NCBI GenBank assembly: GCA_001792465.1
Contig: MGGO01000021.1
Coordinates: forward strand, 1-5,254
Direction of reading: 5' to 3'
DNA length: 5,254 bases
From: Candidatus Woesebacteria bacterium RIFCSPHIGHO2_01_FULL_44_10
GTDB taxonomy: Bacteria > Patescibacteriota > Microgenomatia > UBA8517
Shown piece after piece: positions 1 through 5,254 of the stretch. The notes below the pieces were generated by a model. The model worked only from the letters and a program-made list of their open reading frames with translations, did not search any database and was not told where the DNA came from. The translations under genes and the position numbers were made by a program. Position 1 is the stretch's first letter. Every line of letters starts with the position of its first letter.

Positions 1-383
1 TGGCCTCGGTGAAGCTGCAACCCTTGACTGAGCGTTATTTGGAACTGATGAAAATCGCCGACACCACCCAAACTTATCTGGTTGACGAAGGCGGTGATCT
101 CTTGTATGGCGGTTCTCTCCCAGATGAAGTGAGTGATGATTTTAAAAATACTCTCACCGCTAGTGAGGAAGGTGCTTTACGGACCCGGGAACACCTGGTG
201 GCTTATGCGCCAGTTAAGGTGGCCAGTCAAAATTGGTTTTTAATCATAACCTCTCCGGCTGACCGAGTCATTGATCTGACCACTCCTTTCTATGTCCGCG
301 AAGCTGCGGTTTTGCTCTTTACTTCCCTGACCTTGGTTCTTTTTGGGATCATCGCGGCTCGGGAAAGTCAAAAGAGCTCGTGA
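1..383 (+). CDS. Cache-type extracellular sensor protein, C-terminal part (5' truncated)
   Basis: The reading frame is open to the left edge (first full codon at 3), so the GTG at 9 is not taken as the start; 126 codons are visible. The visible part begins with a helix (PLTERYLELMKIA), then TYLVDEGGDLLYG, which resembles the 'yavLvdadGrvly' strand-turn-strand of the membrane-distal or proximal lobe of dCache domains. It continues with AYAPVKVASQNWFLIITSP, like the closing 'ay.pv...gW.lvv..p' strands. A hydrophobic helix at about residues 99-119 (REAAVLLFTSLTLVLFGIIAA) follows, and the protein stops about seven residues later. Cache domains bind small ligands outside the cell, and usually a HAMP, kinase, cyclase or chemotaxis module follows the last helix. 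None is present here, and no + strand frame downstream continues it. It may need a partner protein or act only as a binding protein. It converges on the minus-strand cluster with a 16-bp overlap. The family call is by motif recognition only; the ligand is unknown. Confidence 0.6.
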   Translation, partial: ASVKLQPLTERYLELMKIADTTQTYLVDEGGDLLYGGSLPDEVSDDFKNTLTASEEGALRTREHLVAYAPVKVASQNWFLIITSPADRVIDLTTPFYVREAAVLLFTSLTLVLFGIIAARESQKSS

Positions 384-982
384 AAGTAAGCGTACTTAAG
401 GTGTTCGCGCTTTACCCAGTTGTTTTGAAAATTCAAGTCACCCTTGGCGTAGCGGAAAGAACCTGACTCCGGGTTTTCTTTCATGATAAACCAGGCACCG
501 TCCTGGTTGACAAACCCGTAAAAAGTGACGTCACTATCGTCGATCTCAGAAATTCGATAGCCATCTGTGGGGAGAGGTTGAGCGGGGCCAGTTTCTTTGT
601 TTGGAGTATCTCCAGTTACTTTTGGTTCCAGAGCTTGGCCAAAGAGTAAAGACTCGACCCTGCGACCAAAAAGCGAGAAGAGGAAAAAGGAGACCCCGGC
701 TGCTCCGACCAGCCTGAGGAATGTTCGTTTCTCAATGTCAGCCACATCAACTTTATTCCTGGTAACTGTCTTGGTTTTTGGGACGTGCCTGACTGGGATA
801 TTAATGGTGATAGCGGGTGTCACTCTTTTGCCGCGCGGGATAGCCTTGAGAGCAAAATAGGCAACTAGGGGATAAAGGACAACAGCACCTGCCAGCTGGG
901 TGTATGTTTTGGCAGTCACAAAGGCCAGGATGACCAAAAGGCCGGAAATGACTAAACCAGAATAGGTGATGGTTTTACTCAT
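368..982 (-). CDS. Membrane protein with Tat-like segment and C-terminal CPR surface module, function unknown
   Basis: A 204-residue protein I cannot assign to a named function. Two hydrophobic helices lie at about 7-24 and 28-46, then a basic stretch (about 50-77). Next comes DIEKRTFLRLVGAAG followed by a hydrophobic run to about 105; this looks like a Tat-type signal (S/T-R-R-x-F-L-K) with Lys-Arg in place of Arg-Arg, or simply a third membrane helix. After a polar linker rich in Pro/Thr/Gly (about 117-140), residues 142-204 form a compact aromatic-rich module: TFYGFVNQDGAWFIMKE, SFRYAKGD, NNWVKRE, YAYFHELF. I recall similar '...DGxWYIxxE...YRYAKGD...NWxNRxxLxYxYFxxxF' endings in many uncharacterised CPR proteins. 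The ATG overlaps the TGA of the upstream gene (ATGA) and has a good AAGGAG site, which indicates translational coupling to the Y1-SH3 gene. The 3' end overlaps the convergent Cache gene. The C-terminal module is probably outside the membrane (inferred). Confidence 0.8.
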   Translation of the reverse strand: MSKTITYSGLVISGLLVILAFVTAKTYTQLAGAVVLYPLVAYFALKAIPRGKRVTPAITINIPVRHVPKTKTVTRNKVDVADIEKRTFLRLVGAAGVSFFLFSLFGRRVESLLFGQALEPKVTGDTPNKETGPAQPLPTDGYRISEIDDSDVTFYGFVNQDGAWFIMKENPESGSFRYAKGDLNFQNNWVKREHLKYAYFHELF

Positions 983-2034
983 AGGTTATCTCCTTCTTCG
1001 GTGATTTCAATGTAAGTGGCCGAGATGAAGCCGGTTGCCTCCTCCGGCAATTTGACTCCGTACCAGCCGGAATCAATGGAAACAAATTCAAAAGTCTCGC
1101 CGTCGGTTGCCTCACCGATTTTTTCCGACTTGGTCGTTGGTTTGGCCCGGATGTTGACACTTTGGGCTCCATCGTCGATTTTAACGACCAACATTGTTTT
1201 TGGTTCTTCGATCTTCTCATCTTCGACGCCGGAAACAGCCGGGGTCGGGGAAGGAGAGGCAAGGGCTTGGGTTTTGGCCACTGTGGTTTGGATGTTTCTT
1301 AGTCCCAAAGTAAAAAGCAGTCCAAATACGGCGACGGCGGTGGCTAATTCAGGAAATCTTGACCGCGGCGGCAAATCCGGACTCTCTGCAAGCTCAGGGA
1401 CTCTCCCTTCAAGATGCTCGGATTTGTCCTCAAGGATAATCCCTTCAAGCAGCTTTTCTTCCATTTGGGTAAGCTCATACTGTTCAACAAAATTTCTGTA
1501 GGCTGCCGCCCCCTTAACCGAATAAAGAACCGCTTTGGATTTAACCCACGGAGTTTCCCTTTCGCCGACAAATTCGGGGTACGAGGAATAATCACCGCCG
1601 CGGTGGAGGTAGCGGGTCAGATGAGCAAGACCCGAGACATCCTCAATCTGGACCGATTTATAAGGGCCGGCAAACAAAGACCCGGTGCGTTGGTATCTTT
1701 GGTTAAAATACATGGCGTAGCGCGTGGATAAAGACCTCATGAATTTTTCAAGGGCCCCGGGAGTTATTTGATGTAAAAGTAAATGAAAATGGTCGGGCAT
1801 TAAGCTGTAGGCGATAAGTTCAATTTGATTAAAGTAATTTTTGGGTTGATGGGGGACGCCCCGAAAAGTGCGGCCTTTAACGGTAAAAGTTTTTTTGGTG
1901 CTGTCAGAGTTATCTGGAGATGTTAAATAACTTTTTAAAAATCTGAGAAAGGCTTCATAATCCTCCCCATCAGTGAAAATGATTCTTTTTTCAACTCCCT
2001 GATTATAAATGTGAGAATAGACTTGAGCAGGCAT
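979..2034 (-). CDS. Fusion protein: HUH Y1 transposase-like domain (TnpA_REP type), membrane helix, SH3b domain
   Basis: Product of 351 residues from the chosen ATG at 2034. Residues 1-185 match the Y1_Tnp/TnpA_REP (RayT) fold: YSHIYNQGVEKRIIF at the N-terminus, MPDHFHLLL with the HUH metal pair His82/His84, then RYAMYFNQRYQRTGSLFAGPYKS and LTRYLH with the probable nucleophile Tyr142, then YSSYPEFVG. These enzymes cut and join single-stranded DNA at hairpins. After an acidic linker comes one hydrophobic helix (about 229-245), a Pro/Ser linker (SPSPTP, about 260-265) and an SH3b domain (about 284-343: VNIRAKPTTKSEKIGEATDGE, GWYGVKL, GFISATYIEI). SH3b domains commonly bind cell-wall or surface ligands. 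Predicted topology is Y1 inside and SH3b outside. The frame can be opened further to TTG 2166 or ATG 2076, but Y1 homology begins right after 2034; none of the three has a clear SD. It lies between surface-type genes and overlaps the next gene by 4 bp, so it is not a simple IS copy. Whether the Y1 part is catalytic is unknown. Confidence 0.85.
   Translation of the reverse strand: MPAQVYSHIYNQGVEKRIIFTDGEDYEAFLRFLKSYLTSPDNSDSTKKTFTVKGRTFRGVPHQPKNYFNQIELIAYSLMPDHFHLLLHQITPGALEKFMRSLSTRYAMYFNQRYQRTGSLFAGPYKSVQIEDVSGLAHLTRYLHRGGDYSSYPEFVGERETPWVKSKAVLYSVKGAAAYRNFVEQYELTQMEEKLLEGIILEDKSEHLEGRVPELAESPDLPPRSRFPELATAVAVFGLLFTLGLRNIQTTVAKTQALASPSPTPAVSGVEDEKIEEPKTMLVVKIDDGAQSVNIRAKPTTKSEKIGEATDGETFEFVSIDSGWYGVKLPEEATGFISATYIEITEEGDNL
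990..995 (-). promoter_or_regulatory. Ribosome binding site of the 204-residue membrane protein gene
   Basis: On the minus strand AAGGAG lies seven bases before the ATG at 982, inside the last codons of the upstream gene. It is the only strong Shine-Dalgarno sequence among the four minus-strand genes. Together with the ATGA stop/start overlap it fixes the start and suggests coupled translation. Confidence 0.8.
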
Positions 2035-2112
2035 ATTTTCACAGTAACTTGAAGAAAGAGACTTTGCAAGGGTCATTTTGAGGCTAGTGAGGCTGTACTT
2101 TAAAGGAGAAAG

Positions 2113-2118
2113 ATTATA
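2113..2118 (-). promoter_or_regulatory. Possible -10 element (TATAAT) for the Y1-SH3 gene
   Basis: In the 94-bp gap between the O-antigen-ligase-like gene and the Y1-SH3 gene, the minus strand carries an exact TATAAT. No good -35 hexamer is present 16-18 bases upstream (the stretch is C-rich, around ACCCCA) and there is no TGn extension. It could start a transcript with a leader of about 70 bases ahead of the ATG at 2034, or be chance in an otherwise co-transcribed cluster. Confidence 0.3.
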
Positions 2119-2128
2119 AGTGGCGAGC

Positions 2129-4066
2129 CTATTCCTGGGGTGGCTGGCTATTTTCTGGTAGCTCAAGTGGTGGGGTCAAAACCGGTTCTTCGGCCGGCCG
2201 AGGAGGGGTTAGAATTGACCCTTTTGGGGAGGTGGTTACTTGTGCCTCTGGCGCGACCTTCTTCTGCTCTAGGGCCTCCAGTTCGGTCTGAGCGGTCTGG
2301 TAATCAGAGGAGGCTGGGTCGATCAAGGAAAGTACTATTTTGAGTTCATTAATAGCTTTTTGGGTTTCGCCTTTTTCGCGGTAAGCTGCGGCCAGGTTGT
2401 AGTGAGCATTAGCAAAATCACTCTTAGCCAGAACGGAGAGCTCAAAGGCTTTGATGGCGTCGTCATACCGAGCGAGAGCAAAGTAGACTCCCCCCAGGTT
2501 GATACGCAAATTGGGATTAATTGGATCCAGAGCCACAGCCTGTTGATAGGTCTGAAGGGCAAAGTTGTCTGCTCCCTGGGCAAAAGGCATGATGGCTCGG
2601 TAAATGGCAGCCAGAACCGCCCAATTGTCGGCGCGGAAGCGATTCAAGGTCGCGGTGGCTTTTCCCTCCCGGATAGCTTGTTGAATTAACTGCGAGATTG
2701 TCGCCCGATCAGCCTCGGTAATGTCTGATTTTTGCGAAAGCGATTGGCCTAGGGCCATGTTGACCTGAGCATAAGAGGCGTGGTAGCGGTCAACACGCGG
2801 CGAGAGATTAATGGCTTGGCGCAACAGCTCGTAGGTTTGGGTGCCTTGGTTTTGAGAAAGCGCAACTAAGGCTTTGTTGTAAAGGCTTTCCGCAGCCAGA
2901 GTTCGTGTGGCAAAAAAGCCAAAAACTAAAACGCCGACGATTACGGGAGCCGAGACAATGAGGGCCGGTGCCTTGGTTTTAGGCAAGCTAAACTCATTTT
3001 CTTTGGGCTTGGCAACGAGGGCCAGAAGAATAAAAAGAACCGTTACAAGAACAATTGAGCCAGGGAAAATAGCAAGTAAAACAACCAGCAACAAGGCAGA
3101 TGCCAGCTCCAGGTGGTCGACGAGCTTGGTTAGACGCTTTTTAGTTACCTTGTAAAGGTTGATAAACAAGAGTACAAAACCTGCCGCCCCCAAAAACCCG
3201 GTTTCGGAAATTGCTGTGAAATAGAAGTTTCTGCCTTGGGTGAATTTTGCCGCCCACAGCTCATTTCGGTTGAAAGCAAGCGGACGGTAACGGTTAAAGG
3301 CAGTCAGATAATTGCCGGGCCCGGCGCCAAGGATGGGTGAGTCTTTAAGCGAATCAACGGCAATGGCCCAAGAGCTGCCAAAGTCAAGGAGTTTGGGTGA
3401 AGTGTCCTTGCCTGGTACAAGTTGGAAAAACGAAAGTAGCAAACCGAAAAGGATGATTGCCGCCCCCGTGGTCCAAAAAACCTTGGTAATCGTGTCTTTT
3501 TCCTCCCAAGCGAGCTTAAGGCCCAAAGGAATGGTTACGAGAAGAAAGACAGCTGTCGAAAGGGGTGAATCAACAGTTGTAAAGGCCTTGATTTTAAAAA
3601 TGGCCGGAACTTGGCTGATAGTGTCAAAAATGCCCGACGCGGCCAGCAGAGCCACTACCGAGGTAGCAACGGCTGAGAGAACCAAGGCTGAAAAGACTCG
3701 GTTGCGCTTCGTTAGTTGATTTACAAAGAAAAAGATGAGTGTAGCTGATAAAACAAGGGTCGCCGTTCCCGGGAAGAAGAAAGCCTCCATTTTGTTGGGT
3801 GTGGCCAAAATCGCGCTTGCCAAGTATGCGATTGCTATAACAAGGACCGGCAGGTCAAATTTGGTTGATGCAAGTTCGGTTTTGCCAGTTAAAAACAGCC
3901 TTACGGCTTTAATTAAAAGGACCGCAGCCACTCCAAAAGCCAGAATGGCCATCTTGGGTACTACCAAGGGATTGGAGAAAAGTGGTAAAACAGCCAAAGG
4001 AACCAAAAAGATAACTGCTAAGAGAATAAAGTTTTCAAGCCTTTTGAGCAAATTTTCTTGTTTCAT
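2129..4066 (-). CDS. O-antigen ligase / Wzy_C-like polytopic membrane protein with C-terminal TPR repeats
   Basis: A 645-residue protein. About ten to eleven hydrophobic helices cover residues 12-390. A large extracytoplasmic loop (about 216-285) carries the family signature WAIAVDSLKDSPILGAGPGN with YLTAFNRYRP just after it, followed by NFYFTAISETGFLGAAGF (280-297). This is the Wzy_C/WaaL pattern; members join or polymerise lipid-linked glycans on the outer face of the membrane. Residues about 393-585 form TPR-like helical hairpins; the clearest are about 481-515 (ending YQQAVALDP), 518-549 (NLGGVYFALARYDDAIKAF) and 552-585 (AHYNLAAAYREKGETQKAI). The end (about 603-645) is Pro/Glu-rich and probably disordered. 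The histidine usually found just before the N-x-Y-x motif of this family is Arg279 here, so ligase activity is doubtful. The ATG at 4066 is the only start (in-frame TGA six codons upstream) and has no clear SD. It begins 28 bp after the fibre gene, suggesting one operon. No other glycan genes are in view. It could be a TPR scaffold rather than an enzyme. Confidence 0.85.
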   Translation of the reverse strand: MKQENLLKRLENFILLAVIFLVPLAVLPLFSNPLVVPKMAILAFGVAAVLLIKAVRLFLTGKTELASTKFDLPVLVIAIAYLASAILATPNKMEAFFFPGTATLVLSATLIFFFVNQLTKRNRVFSALVLSAVATSVVALLAASGIFDTISQVPAIFKIKAFTTVDSPLSTAVFLLVTIPLGLKLAWEEKDTITKVFWTTGAAIILFGLLLSFFQLVPGKDTSPKLLDFGSSWAIAVDSLKDSPILGAGPGNYLTAFNRYRPLAFNRNELWAAKFTQGRNFYFTAISETGFLGAAGFVLLFINLYKVTKKRLTKLVDHLELASALLLVVLLAIFPGSIVLVTVLFILLALVAKPKENEFSLPKTKAPALIVSAPVIVGVLVFGFFATRTLAAESLYNKALVALSQNQGTQTYELLRQAINLSPRVDRYHASYAQVNMALGQSLSQKSDITEADRATISQLIQQAIREGKATATLNRFRADNWAVLAAIYRAIMPFAQGADNFALQTYQQAVALDPINPNLRINLGGVYFALARYDDAIKAFELSVLAKSDFANAHYNLAAAYREKGETQKAINELKIVLSLIDPASSDYQTAQTELEALEQKKVAPEAQVTTSPKGSILTPPRPAEEPVLTPPLELPENSQPPQE

Positions 4067-4094
4067 GGTGTTAGCTATTATTCATAATCATCTT

Positions 4095-5254
4095 TTAGGG
4101 TTTTGTTGTCAAGTCCACGATCCACCAATTAAAGGCAATGTCTGAGTCTGTGGGTTCCTCAAATCCTACCACAAGACTCCCAGGCTGTTTGTCTTTTACG
4201 TATAGTACCTGGTTTTTAGTGGCTGTCGTGGGGGTAACGTAGACCAGACTAGTCTGGCTAACATTTGGATTTTTGATTGTAATCTCGGCGCTCCCTGAGG
4301 CAATTTTAGCGCTACCGGCCGAAGCATTAGACTCAATGGCTCCAGACACTCCGGGAGTGTTCGGAACGGACTCTCCCGGAGTGGGGTTGGCGATGACGAG
4401 TTTGTTAGTGGTAATGCTACCGGCGACATATAAGTTGCCGGAGATAACCACATCACCATTGGTCTCAACCCGAAGCGTATTGGCCAGGAGAATGTTTAGT
4501 TTGTCTACGATAACATTGACGAGCTCGACCTGATCGCCGATGGTGATATCTTGGTTAACAAGAAAACTAATATCTTCCTCGGCCTCTCTGAGAGTTGTTT
4601 CAATCTCGTTCAGATTAGTAGAGTAAAGTTTTTCAGCTCGCACTTCACCACCAAAAGTAGCGTTGCCTTCACTATCTATGGAAGCCACTTCTTTGTCTTG
4701 GGGATTCTGAATGGTGAATCTTGAGCTATCTGTCAACTTCACTGTCAAATCCTTTTCTGGAACGGGGGAAAGAAATTCGGTTTCTATAACCGGAGAAATA
4801 ATTTTGTTGCGGTTGGCAACCTCGTTAGTAATATGAGCCAATTCTTTAATGCCTTCGACCATGACCGGGATGATACTTGTATAGCTGACTCCTAAATAAC
4901 CTTTTTGATAATCAACGACACTGACCGCCTCGGGTAAGACCAACTGTACTTCCTGGGCAATCACGCCGACTTCCCGGCGGTCACTGCCGATCATATTAAA
5001 ATAAGTACCGTTAATGCTTTCCAAGATCGAGAGTGGATTTTGGATCGCTTGGAAATTTTCTTTGAGTCTGGCGTCGGAAACATCAGTCAAAGCACCAACG
5101 TATTCAACGTTGCCGTCAAAGTGGACGTCACCGTCATCCACAAAGAGCGCATAGCCGTTTCCGCCGGCATTCTTTCTACTAATTACTAGTGCATCATATT
5201 CTGATCCGGTTGTGAGAGCTGATTCGTCGAGAGTTAGAGTTAAAACGTCGGTAC
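4095..5254 (-). CDS. Fibre/adhesin-like surface protein with internal peptidase S74 chaperone domain (5' truncated)
   Basis: The frame stays open to the right edge (first full codon ends at 5252), so the GTG at 5141 is internal; 385 residues are visible. Numbered from the first visible codon: residues 1-58 look like a beta-rich fibre stalk (NAGGNGYALFVDDGDVHFDGNV). About 59-138 are a peptidase S74 intramolecular chaperone domain: SDARLKENFQAI, then REVGVIAQEVQLVLPEAVSV, LGVSYTSIIPVMVEGIKEL. In phage endosialidase and tail-spike relatives this domain trimerises the fibre and cuts itself before the Asp of the Ser-Asp pair (here Ser59-Asp60). About 247 residues follow: two 'G...F/I.G...' stalk repeats (about 196-212 and 265-287), between them a helical, probably coiled-coil stretch (about 212-260), a TPGESVPNTPGVSG linker, and a terminal beta domain (AEITIKNPNVSQTSLVYVTP... 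FNWWIVD) that I recall in CPR surface proteins. Probably exported and trimeric; the signal peptide would be outside the window. First gene visible in the minus-strand cluster. Confidence 0.8.
   Translation of the reverse strand, partial: TDVLTLTLDESALTTGSEYDALVISRKNAGGNGYALFVDDGDVHFDGNVEYVGALTDVSDARLKENFQAIQNPLSILESINGTYFNMIGSDRREVGVIAQEVQLVLPEAVSVVDYQKGYLGVSYTSIIPVMVEGIKELAHITNEVANRNKIISPVIETEFLSPVPEKDLTVKLTDSSRFTIQNPQDKEVASIDSEGNATFGGEVRAEKLYSTNLNEIETTLREAEEDISFLVNQDITIGDQVELVNVIVDKLNILLANTLRVETNGDVVISGNLYVAGSITTNKLVIANPTPGESVPNTPGVSGAIESNASAGSAKIASGSAEITIKNPNVSQTSLVYVTPTTATKNQVLYVKDKQPGSLVVGFEEPTDSDIAFNWWIVDLTTKP
4347..4383. repeat. 11-bp perfect inverted repeat inside the fibre gene
   Basis: CACTCCGGGAG (4347-4357) and CTCCCGGAGTG (4373-4383) are perfect inverted copies with a 15-base spacer that itself contains GTTCGGAAC. 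In the mRNA this would form a strong GC-rich hairpin. It codes for the linker TPGESVPNTPGV, so part of the symmetry follows from the repeated TPG motif. There is no T-run after it on either strand, so it is not an intrinsic terminator. Confidence 0.6.

Noticed and set aside
979..2166. A complete IS200/IS605 or other insertion sequence
   Set aside because: No paired subterminal hairpins or tnpB are visible, and the Y1 domain is in frame with a membrane and SH3b region that overlaps the next gene, so it is part of a resident gene.
2035..2166. Extended start of the Y1-SH3 gene at TTG 2166 or ATG 2076
   Set aside because: The extra residues show no domain character, the TTG lies inside the upstream gene with no SD, and Y1 homology starts just after 2034.
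2189..2203. Palindrome around TCGGCCGGCCGA as a terminator
   Set aside because: It sits within the Pro-rich C-terminal codons of the ligase-like gene and has no T-run on either strand.
3314..3325. 12-bp palindrome GCCGGGCCCGGC
   Set aside because: It lies on the conserved Gly-Ala-Gly-Pro-Gly codons of the ligase-like motif and is explained by coding.
3735..4145. Open frame on the + strand opposite the ligase-like gene
   Set aside because: Low-complexity basic product (many Ala/Lys/Thr) complementary to membrane-helix codons; no domain or SD. It is a shadow of the minus-strand gene, as are the + frames at 1016-1501, 2907-3155 and 3312-3719.
5139..5141. GTG at 5141 as the start of the fibre protein
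   Set aside because: The frame continues without a stop to the window edge and the upstream residues (GNGYALF) fit the same stalk repeat, so the gene is truncated by the window.

Overview
The window looks like a piece of a Candidatus Patescibacteria (CPR) genome, most likely Microgenomates-like. This rests on remembered protein motifs, not a search. The motifs are an S74-type fibre protein with an ...FNWWIVD-type C-terminal module, an O-antigen-ligase-like protein with C-terminal TPRs, a Y1/TnpA_REP domain of the kind common in CPR, and a small membrane protein ending in a 'DGAWFIMKE...FRYAKGD...YFHELF' module. Base composition is moderate and coding density is very high.

Layout: one short gene on the + strand (5'-truncated, ends at 383) encodes the end of a Cache-type extracellular sensor domain plus a last membrane helix. 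It runs tail to tail into four minus-strand genes and overlaps the last of them by 16 bp. In transcription order (right to left) these are: (a) the 3' part of a large fibre/adhesin-like gene with an internal peptidase S74 chaperone domain (>5254 to 4095); (b) a polytopic Wzy_C/O-antigen-ligase-like protein with a TPR tail (4066 to 2129); (c) a chimera of an HUH Y1 transposase-like domain, one membrane helix and an SH3b domain (2034 to 979); and (d) a 204-residue membrane protein with a Tat-like hydrophobic segment (982 to 368). Gaps are 28 bp, 94 bp and a 4-bp ATGA overlap, so (c) and (d) are almost certainly translated together and the whole set may be one operon. A TATAAT box in the 94-bp gap may give (c)-(d) their own transcript.

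Three or four of the minus-strand products appear to be at the membrane or outside it, so the cluster reads as a cell-surface module: a fibre, a glycan-ligase-like membrane protein, and two anchored proteins of unknown job. The most unusual item is (c), where a domain normally found in single-strand DNA transposases is joined in frame to a membrane anchor and an extracytoplasmic SH3b domain. I saw no tRNA, rRNA, CRISPR array, IS ends or convincing intrinsic terminator. No stretch over 300 bases lacks a gene.
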